NCBI GenBank assembly: GCA_043777595.1
Contig: JAYWHT010000020.1
Location: forward strand, 1-64,000
Direction of reading: 5' to 3'
DNA length: 64,000 nucleotides
Source: JAYVJH01 sp043777595
GTDB lineage: Bacteria; Bacteroidota; Bacteroidia; Cytophagales; Spirosomataceae
Part shown: in pieces, positions 1 to 7,758 of the stretch
How the letters are laid out: every line of letters starts with the position of its first letter
Numbering within the stretch: the stretch's first letter is position 1
Notes under the pieces: generated by a model
The model's database searches: none
What the model was told of the DNA's origin: nothing
The model's input: only the letters and a program-made list of their open reading frames with translations
Program-made: the position numbers and the translations under genes

Positions 1-216
1 GGCCACAAGCCAGGTAGTTTCAGGGCCTTCGTCGCCTTCGTTATAGACGTGCATCAGGCCGCTCTCGATATAATACCAAGAGTCGCTCACTTGACCTGTT
101 CGCAACAGAGCAGTATCTTTGGCGATTATCTCTTTTTTGAAATAATGCAGTATTTCGGCCAATATTGCCTCAGTTACGCCCGATTGGTCTATCAATTCTT
201 GGAGTTGTTTGTTCAT
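1..216 (-). CDS. Crp/Fnr family cyclic-nucleotide-binding regulator, N-terminal part (cut by window edge)
   Basis: The reverse strand gives 72 codons from ATG at 216 running off the window edge, beginning MNKQLQELIDQSG and containing the stretch WYYIESGLMHVYNEGDEGPE. This is the N-terminal half of a cyclic-nucleotide-binding beta-barrel as found in the Crp/Fnr proteins common in Bacteroidota. The C-terminal helix-turn-helix is outside the window, so DNA binding is inferred from the family only. The gene is divergent from the LpxH-like gene at 397; the 180 bp between them hold nothing else recognisable. Confidence 0.75.
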   Translation of the reverse strand, partial: MNKQLQELIDQSGVTEAILAEILHYFKKEIIAKDTALLRTGQVSDSWYYIESGLMHVYNEGDEGPETTWLVA

Positions 217-396
217 AATTTACAGTATCAGAGATATGCTGTAAATATATAGGATTGGAATGAAGTAAAAAATAGTAGGTAATTACTACTATCGTGCGGT
301 CAAATGGTATATTTTGGATAATTATTACCCAAAAACTTTCAAAACTCTGTAAAGCGAGCGAACTTGCGGGCAGACTTGAACAACCGCCCCTCCCCA

Positions 397-1188
397 ATGC
401 CAAAAATTATTGACATAGACCTACAACAAGGCAAAAAACTCTATTTCGCGTCAGACTTTCATTTGGGCGCACCCGATTTGGCGGTAAGCCATACCCGAGA
501 AAAACACATTGTGCGCTGGCTCGACTACATCAAAACCGATGCCCAAGTTGTTTTTTTGGTTGGCGATCTATTTGATTTTTGGCACGAATACCGTACAGTC
601 GTCCCTCGTGGCTATGTACGTTTGCTGGGCAAATTGGCCGAACTTAACGATTCTGGGATTGAAATCATTGTCTTTACAGGCAACCATGATATGTGGATGA
701 GCGATTATTTTGAAACCGAGTTGGGCGTAACGGTTATCAGGGAGCCAGTCCAATTAGTCATTATCCAAGACACAAAGCTCAGAACTATCTACCTTGCTCA
801 TGGTGATGGCCTTGGGTCGGGTGATTTGAGTTTTAAGATTCTCAAAAAAATATTTCAAAACAAATTTATTCGTTGGGCATTTAGGGCTTTGCTACACCCT
901 GACTTTGCTTTGTCGCTGGGCTATTGGTGGGCGGGGCATAGCTGGCGAAAGCACGAAAGGGAGGGTGTGCCACCGTTTTTTGGGGAAGACCGAGAACGAT
1001 TAGTGCAGTACGCCAAAGAAATTGAAGAACAGAATCATCACGATTTTTACATTTTTGGCCATCGACATATTTTACTCAATCACGGCATTGACACCAATTC
1101 AAAAGTAGTGATTCTTGGCGACTGGATTAAGCACAACAGCTACGCCGTTTTTGACGGAAATGAATTGAAATTGACTACTTTTGGGTAA
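397..1188 (+). CDS. lpxH: UDP-2,3-diacylglucosamine diphosphatase (LpxH-like metallophosphoesterase)
   Basis: Calcineurin-type metallophosphoesterase of 263 residues. The metal-binding signatures appear in order: DFHLG (about residue 20), GDLFDFW (about 56), GNHD (about 95), HGDG (about 136) and GHRH (about 223). GDLFDFWHEY and the overall length fit LpxH, which cleaves UDP-2,3-diacylglucosamine to lipid X in lipid A synthesis at the inner face of the cytoplasmic membrane. An upstream TTG at 364 is in frame, but the ATG at 397 (MPKIIDIDL) places the start just before the first beta strand and is preferred. No Shine-Dalgarno is seen. A different UDP-sugar or phosphodiester substrate cannot be excluded from sequence alone. 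Confidence 0.82.
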   Translation: MPKIIDIDLQQGKKLYFASDFHLGAPDLAVSHTREKHIVRWLDYIKTDAQVVFLVGDLFDFWHEYRTVVPRGYVRLLGKLAELNDSGIEIIVFTGNHDMWMSDYFETELGVTVIREPVQLVIIQDTKLRTIYLAHGDGLGSGDLSFKILKKIFQNKFIRWAFRALLHPDFALSLGYWWAGHSWRKHEREGVPPFFGEDRERLVQYAKEIEEQNHHDFYIFGHRHILLNHGIDTNSKVVILGDWIKHNSYAVFDGNELKLTTFG

Positions 1189-1193
1189 GTTTG
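1186..1193 (+). promoter_or_regulatory. Candidate Bacteroidota -7 element for the M28 peptidase gene
   Basis: TAAGTTTG matches the Bacteroidota -7 consensus TAnnTTTG. An ATTG 18 bp upstream (1164-1167) is a one-mismatch -33 element. The element overlaps the end of the LpxH-like gene and would place the transcript start about 13 bp before the peptidase ATG. This is a consensus match only. Confidence 0.35.
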
Positions 1194-1212
1194 TGAAAAT
1201 AAACACGAAGAA

Positions 1213-2805
1213 ATGAAAAAATTAGTATTGGCAATAGCCTTCCTTACAACCACTGCACAGGCGCAAGACGTATCGGTGCCTTATGCCCAAACAATTACTA
1301 CAACCGACTTGGAGCGACACCTTAGAGTCATAGCCGCCGACAGCATGGAGGGTAGAGATACAGGCTCTGTTGGTCAAAAAAAAGCAGCCAAATATGTGTC
1401 TGAGTTCTTCAAAAGTGTTGGTTTGCAACCTATTGTGCCAAATTCTGACGGCTCAAAGTCGTATTATCAGCATTATAATTTGTACAAAAAAAGCTGGGGG
1501 GAGGTGTATTTAGCCACTCAAAAAGAGCAATATAAATTGTCGCAGAGTTTTTATATGAATGGCTTGCTCAATGTACTTGCCGAGGAAGCCGTGCCTGTTG
1601 TTTTTGGTGGCTATGGCATTGAATCGGACAAATATAGCGACTACCTCACGCTTGATGTCAAAGACAAAGCCCTTGTGGTGTTTGAGGGAGAACCCAAGTC
1701 GAAAACAGGTAAATATTTGGTTTCGGGCGACGACAAAGCCTCCAAATGGAGCAAAGACGACATGGGCTGGCAACGAAAAACGGCTCTCGCCCGTGAGAAA
1801 GGTGCTAAATATTTGATTGTTGTGTCAGAGGCCAATGACGAAGAGTTTGCCAAACAAATTGCCAAACGCACGGCCATGTCGCAACGATTTAATAGGCTTT
1901 CGACGAAGCCTGTCAATGAGACCATGAGCGGCAATGCTGCATTTAACGTTTCTGGAAGCATGACCGCTGATTTGTTGGGAATAAGTTTGAAAAAATTGCA
2001 AAAACTCAAACAAAAAATAACCGTTACAGGCCAATCTACGGCTGGAAAAATACCCGAACAAATAGCCAAACTAAAAGCCGAGCGTGTAAATGAAGTGATA
2101 GAGACCGAAAACGTAATGGGCTTTTTGGAAGGCACAGACAAAAAAGACGAGGTCATCGTTATTTCGGCACACTTAGACCATATTGGCATATCGTCAGACG
2201 GCCAAATCAATAACGGTGCCGACGACGATGGCTCTGGTACGGTATCGATATTAGAACTGGCCGAGGCGTTCTCGAAAGCCAAAGCCGAAGGTCACGGCCC
2301 TCGCCGTAGTATTTTGTTTATGACAGTAACGGGCGAAGAAAAAGGACTTTGGGGATCGGAATATTACACCAGCAACCCCGTCATTCCGCTTGCTCAGACG
2401 GTCTGCGATTTGAATATTGATATGATTGGCCGTGTGGACGAAGCCCACAAAACCGACCCAAAATATGTGTATTTGATTGGTGCCGACAAACTTTCGTCTG
2501 ACTTAAACCGCATTAGTGAAGAAGCCAATACCAAATATGTAAACCTGAAACTTGATTATACTTTTAATGACCCATCTGACCCAAATCGGTTTTATTATCG
2601 GTCAGACCATTATAATTTTGCCAGAAACAAAGTACCTGTCATTTTTTATTTTACGGGCGTTCATGAAGACTACCACCGCCCAGGCGACGACGTAGAAAAA
2701 ATATTGTTTGATAAACAATCAAAAATCGTGCAGTTGGTTTTTTATACAGCTTGGGAACTGGCCAACCGAGACGAGCGCATAAAAGTTGATAGCAACAAAC
2801 CATGA
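1213..2805 (+). CDS. Secreted M28 family zinc aminopeptidase
   Basis: A 530-residue protein with a cleavable signal peptide (MKKLVLAIAFLTTTAQAQ). The C-terminal half is an M28 catalytic domain with the two-zinc ligand series HLDHIG (about residue 319), ADDDGSG (about 336), EEKG (about 374), DMIG (about 403) and the late VHEDYH histidine (about 484). The middle, roughly residues 100-300, is a large insertion that in this family often contains a PA-like substrate-gating domain. It probably acts as a periplasmic or exported exopeptidase. Its last 19 codons-worth of sequence overlap or abut the next gene's start region, so the two are likely co-transcribed. Confidence 0.88.
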   Translation: MKKLVLAIAFLTTTAQAQDVSVPYAQTITTTDLERHLRVIAADSMEGRDTGSVGQKKAAKYVSEFFKSVGLQPIVPNSDGSKSYYQHYNLYKKSWGEVYLATQKEQYKLSQSFYMNGLLNVLAEEAVPVVFGGYGIESDKYSDYLTLDVKDKALVVFEGEPKSKTGKYLVSGDDKASKWSKDDMGWQRKTALAREKGAKYLIVVSEANDEEFAKQIAKRTAMSQRFNRLSTKPVNETMSGNAAFNVSGSMTADLLGISLKKLQKLKQKITVTGQSTAGKIPEQIAKLKAERVNEVIETENVMGFLEGTDKKDEVIVISAHLDHIGISSDGQINNGADDDGSGTVSILELAEAFSKAKAEGHGPRRSILFMTVTGEEKGLWGSEYYTSNPVIPLAQTVCDLNIDMIGRVDEAHKTDPKYVYLIGADKLSSDLNRISEEANTKYVNLKLDYTFNDPSDPNRFYYRSDHYNFARNKVPVIFYFTGVHEDYHRPGDDVEKILFDKQSKIVQLVFYTAWELANRDERIKVDSNKP

Positions 2806-2806
2806 A

Positions 2807-4066
2807 GTGAAACTCAAAAACTTAGATATTACCAAAATACTGGTACTTTGCTTGCTTTCCGTTATGGGTTGGGGGCAGAGTTCCGACAAGTTTGGGTATT
2901 TTTTGACAGGCCGAAGTACGTTTGCCAGAGTACCATTTGAGTTACAATCCAATCTTATTATTGTGCCTGTTACCATCAATGGCTCGGATACGCTACGGTT
3001 TATATTGGACACAGGCGTAAGCACAACTATCATCACCGACCCTGCGGCCGTTGTCAAACAAAAACTAAAATACAGCCGTCAGGTTAAGCTCGTAGGTGCA
3101 GGCGACGGTCAGGCACTTGTGGCTTCTGTTTCGGGGGGCAATACCCTCAAAATGGGTAGAATGATGGCTACTTTTCAAAATTTGGTTGTTCTCGAAGAAG
3201 ATATCTTAAAACTGTCGGAAGTTGTTGGCACGCCCATTCATGGTATTTTTGGTTATGAGATTTTCAATAATTTTGTGGTAACAATAGATTTTCTGAACAA
3301 AGAACTATTGCTTTATTCGCCCAAAAGCTATAAATATCGTAGCTACAAAGGCGACAAATACCCGATTGTGGTAGAAGACACCAAACCTTATACAAGCATC
3401 ATGGCGTTGGTCGAAAATGACCGAACGCTACCTCTCAAAGTAATGATTGACACAGGTGCTGGCCATGCCTTGCTATTGGATAAGTACGATAATAGACAGA
3501 TAAAATTACCAGAAAAAACAATAAGAACCCAACTGGGGCGAGGGCTAAATGGTATAATTAGTGGGGATATGGGGCGAATTAAAAAAATAAAATTTGGAAA
3601 ACATACCCTCAATAATCTCATTGCTTCCTATCCCGACAGTCTGTCGTTTGGTATGAAACTGTCGGCCAACACCGAGCGACAAGGCAACATTGGCTGCGAA
3701 CTACTGCGCCGATTTATAGTAACGTTCAATTATAACGAACAATATATGGTTTTGAAACCCATCAGAGGACTGATGAAAGAAGCCTTTGAACATGACATGA
3801 GCGGGGTAGAAATAAGAACAAAAGGCGAAAAAAATAGTACTCGTAAATATATTATAGACAACGTAGTGGTTGGCTCGCCTGCCTGGGAGGCTGGCGTAGA
3901 AGAAAACGATGAACTGATTTTTGTGAACGACCGCCTAACAAGCGAAATGACCACCAGCGAAATGACCCGACTACTTCAAAAAGGCGACGGCAAAGAGGTT
4001 TCTTTTTTTGTGAGACGAAACGGCCAGATTCAGTACATTAAGTTTAAATTAAAGCGAATGATATAG
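2807..4066 (+). CDS. Exported retropepsin-like aspartyl protease with C-terminal PDZ domain
   Basis: About 419 residues from the GTG at 2807 (reading MKLKNLDITK...), which gives a normal hydrophobic signal sequence. A TTG at 2786 is the only earlier in-frame option and would overlap the preceding gene. Two aspartyl half-sites are visible, ILDTGVSTT (about residue 66) and MIDTGAGHA (about 213). This is the duplicated single-chain arrangement of pepsin-like retropepsin proteins in Bacteroidota. The last ~80 residues form a PDZ domain (GSPAWEAGVEENDELIFVN), suggesting substrate or C-terminal recognition. The start falls immediately after the M28 peptidase stop, so the two extracytoplasmic proteases are probably one operon. 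Confidence 0.82.
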   Translation: MKLKNLDITKILVLCLLSVMGWGQSSDKFGYFLTGRSTFARVPFELQSNLIIVPVTINGSDTLRFILDTGVSTTIITDPAAVVKQKLKYSRQVKLVGAGDGQALVASVSGGNTLKMGRMMATFQNLVVLEEDILKLSEVVGTPIHGIFGYEIFNNFVVTIDFLNKELLLYSPKSYKYRSYKGDKYPIVVEDTKPYTSIMALVENDRTLPLKVMIDTGAGHALLLDKYDNRQIKLPEKTIRTQLGRGLNGIISGDMGRIKKIKFGKHTLNNLIASYPDSLSFGMKLSANTERQGNIGCELLRRFIVTFNYNEQYMVLKPIRGLMKEAFEHDMSGVEIRTKGEKNSTRKYIIDNVVVGSPAWEAGVEENDELIFVNDRLTSEMTTSEMTRLLQKGDGKEVSFFVRRNGQIQYIKFKLKRMI

Positions 4067-4074
4067 TACAGCGA

Positions 4075-4098
4075 CTGTCGGGTAGAAATACCTGACAG
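4075..4098. terminator. Inverted repeat between convergent genes, probable terminator
   Basis: CTGTCGGGTA and TACCTGACAG pair as a 10-bp stem (one G:T) around a GAAA tetraloop. It lies 9 bp after the stop of the aspartyl protease and 67 bp before the convergent methylase stop. There is no clear U tract, so it may work only as a 3' stabilising hairpin. Confidence 0.45.
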
Positions 4099-4164
4099 CA
4101 TGGCAAACGGTCGTATTCTTATTCTTCTATGGTCTTTATCTGTTCGTCAAATAAGTAATCGTTA

Positions 4165-6225
4165 CTACGGTTCAAGGCCAATACTTTCAATTTGGTTTCT
4201 TGATTCTTGTCGAAGTTCAAAAGCCTTTTTCATTTTTGAACTAATGTCCGCAATGGTTTTGTCTTCGGGCAAATTAATTAAAGTATTGGCTAAATCTGTA
4301 TCTGAAACATTGGGAATGGCAGCACCTGTTCGATACATAAACATTTGCTTCAAAAATATTTCTGATTTTAAAAAGTAGAGTAAATAATAATTATCAATTT
4401 TAAAGTTTCGTAAAACTCTAAAACCATTTGTGCAAATACTACCTTCAAAGTCTTGATTTACCAATGCTGTAGCGTGTTTTCTTGTGCCAACTGAATTACC
4501 TGCAATTGCTGTAATGATGTCGCCTACCTCAATTTCATAACTTGCTCGGCTTGGCAATTCGTGAACTTGGTAAGTAGTTGAATTTATTATTTCGTAAGAA
4601 TGTGTGTTTATATCAGAAAGTTCAACGTACTCAACTGTCAAATTTGAGTCTTTTAGTTTTCTACTTTTTACTTTTATAATATCACAAATATCGCCCAAAC
4701 GCACACTTTTTCCTGTGTCTAATTTGGTAAATAGTTGCCTATTTTCGGGCGAATAAAAATCATAGTCAAATCTTCCATTCAACTCGTTATAGTTGATTGA
4801 AAAAGAGTTGGCTTCGGGCGATGCTTCGCTTTCTACTTTCACACCTTTTTGAAACGCTGCGTAGGCATCGACTATAACACTAAAATCCTCATCTAAAATT
4901 GGTTGTCCTAAACTGTCTTTTATGACTTGACCATACTTATCTTTTTGATAGGTCGGTGTGCCGTTTTTATTGCCTTGATAGCCTAATTTGGTAACTCTTC
5001 CAAAAAATATCGGGTATTGTCTTGTAATATTAGGCGTATCTTTTTGCAGGAATAAAAGGGAAGTTTTTACACCTGTCCCAAAAGGTATAAATGTTTCTTG
5101 TGGTAAATTTACGATAGCTAAAATTTTTGCTTTTAGTTTTATATAGTATCGTAAATATTCTAACGAAGGGTTTTCAAAGTTTCCGTTTGGCAAAACGATT
5201 GCCATTCGTCCACCTTCTTTCAAAAGTTGTAAACAGCGTTCAATAAATAAGATTTCAGCATTTTGATTTGGATAAATAGACTTTGTTTTGTGGTAGCCCC
5301 CCTCAGTCCCCCCGATAGAGGGAAGCCCTTTTGTCCATTTATAGCCTAAATCAAATTTAGAGAGTGTTGAGGTATTTGTAATTTTAGCCCCAAAAGGTGG
5401 ATTTGCCAAAACTAAATCAAAGCCTTCAGCCCCCCCTGCCCCCCCCGAAAAATGGGTAGAAATACCGAAAGTTAGTTTCAAACTGTCCAAATCTTCTAAT
5501 GAATTTGTACAGAGTACGTTCGTCTTACCATTGGCTTCTAATAACAATTTCATTTTTGCAATTCGTGCAATGCTTTTGTTAATATCCGAACCGAAAAGAT
5601 TTTCAGAAACGACCTTTTTAGTATCAAGTTCGGTATAACTATTTTGCAAATATTTCAAAGCTGACATCAAAAATCCACCACTTCCACAAGCTGGGTCAAT
5701 GATAGTTTCGTTTGGTTTTGGTTGCATCATTGCCACACAAAAATCAATGACGGGTTCGGGCGTAAAAAATTGCCCTCTTCCATCTTTTTCGTGGTGCGAT
5801 AAGAATTTTTGAAAAGCTAAACCTTTGGCATCTTGTGAAGAATTGAGCAATGAAATACCTTGAAGTTTGTTAATGGTAAAACCTAATGCGATTGGGCTAA
5901 TTCTGATACGGTCGTCCAAATCAAAAATATCTTGATAGGCTTGTTTGGTTTGCTCAAATATTGCAGAAACTCGTTCAGTAATTGATAGAAGGGGAACACC
6001 ACCCGAAGTCTTGCCTGTTTTCAATTCGTTCCATTCTTCTGTTGAAATGGCAAATTGATTTAGGTTATTTTGTTCATCTATAATTTTGATAAAAAGAATC
6101 TTGACAAATTCCTCTAAAGTTTGTTGAGGCGATAATCCATCATTAGCGTAGATATAATCGTGGATTTCCTCAAATTTTTTGAGAAGATTGTCTTCTTTTG
6201 AAAGTGGTAGGTCGAATAGGTTCAT
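4165..6225 (-). CDS. Type I-like N6-adenine DNA methyltransferase fused to a specificity-like domain
   Basis: A 686-residue protein. An N-terminal HsdM-type helical region is followed by the SAM-binding motif DPACGSGGF (about residue 178) and the catalytic NPPFGA (about 273). From about residue 510 to the end lies a type I S-subunit-like target recognition domain (start VRLGDICDIIKVKSRK; AGNSVGTRKHAT; GAAIPNVSDTDL). It is therefore a single-chain M+S methylase that should recognise DNA by itself and protect it from the neighbouring nuclease. It is read from its own promoter and follows the nuclease gene by 52 bp. Two glycine-rich loops (residues ~256-262 and ~304-312) come from G-rich repeats inserted in frame. 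One, next to motif IV, contains G8 and G7 runs that could slip. The gene is visibly AT-richer than the protease genes beside it, consistent with transfer. Confidence 0.85.
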   Translation of the reverse strand: MNLFDLPLSKEDNLLKKFEEIHDYIYANDGLSPQQTLEEFVKILFIKIIDEQNNLNQFAISTEEWNELKTGKTSGGVPLLSITERVSAIFEQTKQAYQDIFDLDDRIRISPIALGFTINKLQGISLLNSSQDAKGLAFQKFLSHHEKDGRGQFFTPEPVIDFCVAMMQPKPNETIIDPACGSGGFLMSALKYLQNSYTELDTKKVVSENLFGSDINKSIARIAKMKLLLEANGKTNVLCTNSLEDLDSLKLTFGISTHFSGGAGGAEGFDLVLANPPFGAKITNTSTLSKFDLGYKWTKGLPSIGGTEGGYHKTKSIYPNQNAEILFIERCLQLLKEGGRMAIVLPNGNFENPSLEYLRYYIKLKAKILAIVNLPQETFIPFGTGVKTSLLFLQKDTPNITRQYPIFFGRVTKLGYQGNKNGTPTYQKDKYGQVIKDSLGQPILDEDFSVIVDAYAAFQKGVKVESEASPEANSFSINYNELNGRFDYDFYSPENRQLFTKLDTGKSVRLGDICDIIKVKSRKLKDSNLTVEYVELSDINTHSYEIINSTTYQVHELPSRASYEIEVGDIITAIAGNSVGTRKHATALVNQDFEGSICTNGFRVLRNFKIDNYYLLYFLKSEIFLKQMFMYRTGAAIPNVSDTDLANTLINLPEDKTIADISSKMKKAFELRQESRNQIESIGLEP
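5297..5330 (-). repeat. In-frame GC-rich repeat in the methylase gene, copy 1
   Basis: The plus strand shows C6, TCAGT, C6, then GATAGAGGG in an otherwise AT-rich gene. It encodes GLPSIGGTEGGY between two conserved parts of the methylase. It shares the pattern CCCTCT-N-GGGGGG-spacer-GGGGGGCT (coding strand) with the repeats in ligA and the multicopper oxidase gene. Confidence 0.6.
5430..5446 (-). repeat. C7/C8 homopolymer tracts in the methylase gene (in-frame repeat, copy 2)
   Basis: The plus strand reads C7 (5430-5436), TG, C8 (5439-5446). On the coding strand this gives G8 CA G7, translated as SGGAGGAEG directly before FDLVLANPPFGA. Tracts of this length in a methylase reading frame are candidates for slipped-strand on/off switching. 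The present sequence is in the open (ON) frame. Confidence 0.6.
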
Positions 6226-6230
6226 AATTT

Positions 6231-6242
6231 ACACATTTGTGT
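6231..6242. promoter_or_regulatory. Operator palindrome 1 (ACACATTTGTGT) at the methylase transcription start
   Basis: A perfect 12-bp palindrome six bases before the methylase ATG, overlapping the predicted +1. An identical copy sits at 6253-6264. The centres are 22 bp apart, about two helical turns, as expected for cooperative binding of a dimeric regulator. The controller-like HTH protein at 7229-7435 is the obvious candidate, but this is inference. Confidence 0.6.
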
Positions 6243-6273
6243 CAAATATAGTACACATTTGTGTTTAATCAAA
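6243..6273 (-). promoter_or_regulatory. Bacteroidota-type promoter of the methylase gene
   Basis: On the minus strand TTTG (6270-6273), a 19-bp spacer and TATATTTG (6243-6250) match the Bacteroidota consensus TTTG/TAnnTTTG exactly with the preferred spacing. The predicted start leaves a very short leader before the ATG at 6225. Operator palindrome 2 lies in the spacer and palindrome 1 just downstream of the -7 element, a classic repression geometry. Confidence 0.65.
6253..6264. promoter_or_regulatory. Operator palindrome 2 (ACACATTTGTGT) inside the methylase promoter spacer
   Basis: Second perfect copy of the 12-bp palindrome at 6231-6242. It lies between the -33 and -7 elements, so a bound protein would block RNA polymerase. 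It is downstream of the nuclease stop codon and so is not constrained by coding sequence. Confidence 0.6.
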
Positions 6274-6277
6274 ACAT

Positions 6278-7225
6278 TCAGCGAGTATCTAACTGGCTTT
6301 TATCTAATTTTCGGTATTTAGGTTTGGTTTCTTCAACACATAAATTAAGGTCATCATACCAGGGTTTTAACAATTTGTGTCGTCTAAAACCGTCTTTTGC
6401 AGTCAAAATATCAATAGTGTAATTTTGTTGTAAATGATTGGGCGATTTGCCTTGATGATTTAATTCTGTGCTATTTACAAAGGCAAACTCGTGTTTTCCT
6501 GTTTTGAGAAACAAATCAACACACAAAATATTAAAATCAGAAACCAAAGGCCCTGTACTTTTTATATTAGTTACGGTATCAAGTCTTGTCGATGGCATGT
6601 GTGTTTGTAACAGTCTAAGAGGTGCTGTTAAATCCCAATACGCATTTTCATCAAAATCTTTTGCCTTGAAAGTGTCTAACCATTTTTTTATTTCGTCTTT
6701 CGTATTCCAAAGCCCTGTTAAGTCAGGCACACCTGCACCGGGATTTGTTTTACTCCAACCAAATTTTGGAAAAGTTCCGTTGTTCTTCTTTTCCCATTCC
6801 TCTTTGGCTTTCTCATAGGCAGAACTGCCTGATTTATAAATGCTTTCAACGTGTTTTGCTCTTTCGATAGAATGTTTTGTAAGCATTGTCAAACAAGATG
6901 AGGGCTTTGTAAGTCCACTTCTTTTTTCAGCATTTGATTTTACGCCTTTACATTCAACAACAAGCCACTCGTCTTTTGTCGAACCTTTCTTTCTAATATA
7001 AAAATCGCCTCTTGCATCTTCGCTTTTGGCATTGTTTCCCCCTTCTGGTTTTTCTTTTATTCTCAATGCTTCGTAGCCAATAGAATCAGCATCCTCTTTA
7101 AACAATTCTTCTCCAAGATTACCCAAAATATACCCTTCTGCCCCTGGGCTTTTTTGTAAAACCTCTAAAAATCGTTGCTCGTCAATACCAAATTTTGCTT
7201 TGATGTAATCTTTTAATACGTCCAT
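6278..7225 (-). CDS. Predicted PD-(D/E)XK restriction endonuclease of the controller-linked RM system
   Basis: A 315-residue protein that I cannot place in a named enzyme family. Its N-terminal third has the spacing of a PD-(D/E)XK active site: D74 in ARGDFYI, then E91 and K93 in VVECKG, with acidic residues E39/E40 as a possible fourth ligand. It lies between a controller-type HTH protein and a DNA methylase, three bases after the HTH gene, the usual C-R order of regulated restriction systems. It has no helicase motifs, so it is not a type I HsdR despite the HsdM-like partner. It should cut unmodified DNA in the cytoplasm at the site set by the methylase's recognition domain, or carry its own specificity. 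It is AT-rich like the methylase gene. Confidence 0.68.
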   Translation of the reverse strand: MDVLKDYIKAKFGIDEQRFLEVLQKSPGAEGYILGNLGEELFKEDADSIGYEALRIKEKPEGGNNAKSEDARGDFYIRKKGSTKDEWLVVECKGVKSNAEKRSGLTKPSSCLTMLTKHSIERAKHVESIYKSGSSAYEKAKEEWEKKNNGTFPKFGWSKTNPGAGVPDLTGLWNTKDEIKKWLDTFKAKDFDENAYWDLTAPLRLLQTHMPSTRLDTVTNIKSTGPLVSDFNILCVDLFLKTGKHEFAFVNSTELNHQGKSPNHLQQNYTIDILTAKDGFRRHKLLKPWYDDLNLCVEETKPKYRKLDKSQLDTR

Positions 7226-7228
7226 TTG

Positions 7229-7435
7229 TTAGTCTTTGAAGAATTCAGGAATGTCGGCATTAAGTGCAATAGATAATTTTTCAAGAACCGTAATTGAAAC
7301 ATTCCTCAAACCTTTTTCGATGCTTGGAATGTATGTTCTGTCTAAATCAGCCGTTAATGCAAGCGATTCCTGAGAAATCCCTCTTTCCAACCGTAGTCGT
7401 TTGAGATTTTTGCCGAATTTTTGCTTAATGTCCAT
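7229..7435 (-). CDS. XRE-family HTH regulator, controller (C) protein of the RM system
   Basis: A 68-residue protein consisting almost entirely of a five-helix Cro/C1 HTH (LKRLRLERGISQESLALTAD, then IPSIEKGLRNVSITVLEKL), the size and form of restriction-modification controller proteins. It is the first gene of a C-R pair, stopping three bases before the nuclease ATG. By analogy it would activate the C-R operon and delay nuclease synthesis until the host is methylated, and it may bind the ACACATTTGTGT palindromes before the methylase. No copy of that palindrome is seen upstream of its own gene, so autoregulation must use another site. Confidence 0.82.
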   Translation of the reverse strand: MDIKQKFGKNLKRLRLERGISQESLALTADLDRTYIPSIEKGLRNVSITVLEKLSIALNADIPEFFKD

Positions 7436-7758
7436 TCAGCAAAAGCCTAGTATCGTAGATTACTATACAACGGACTACTGTCAACGTATGTTTGTTTGCA
7501 TAAAATATTTTTTGGGGTGGTGGGTGGGCTTTGGCGAGTGTTGGTTTGTCAGTCTGTTTAATGTTTTTTGCGCCTTTATTGGTGTTTTTACCAACAAGCT
7601 ACCATCCGAGTTGTTGGTGAAAACACCAACAAAGGCAGAATATCAATTCAGATAAGTAGCCAATCAAAGATTGCTTGATACTCTTTCGTTTTACTAACTA
7701 TTTGATAATCTTTTAGTTTAGGGCAGTAGTAAAGACAAAAACACCGACACAGTTATGC
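7436..7758. other. Noncoding gap between the RM controller and ligA
   Basis: 323 bp without a credible gene. It must contain the controller promoter: the minus strand has TTGACA, 17 bp, AATCTA and a weak TAGGCTTTTG close to the ATG, neither convincing. A long inverted repeat (7572-7636) lies in the middle. The rest is AT-rich and shows nothing else recognisable. Confidence 0.5.
7572..7636. repeat. Imperfect 26-bp inverted repeat built of two TTGGTG palindromes
   Basis: The arms at 7572-7597 and 7611-7636 pair over 26 bp with two mismatches around a 13-nt loop. Each arm is itself a palindrome: TTGGTG, four or five bases, then CACCAA or TACCAA. It is about 120 bp past the ligA stop and 140-200 bp upstream of the controller gene. 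It could be a ligA terminator-like structure, a regulator site or the trace of a small mobile element. Confidence 0.5.

Noticed and set aside
1641..2282. A 213-codon open frame on the minus strand inside the M28 peptidase gene
   Set aside because: It is antisense to a well-supported gene, has no recognisable domain and reflects codon bias of the sense strand.
7436..7500. Possible C-boxes before the controller gene (GTAG...CTAC and TTGACA)
   Set aside because: The symmetry is poor and the match to known controller boxes is weak; there is no copy of the ACACATTTGTGT palindrome. Kept only as a note in the gap entry.
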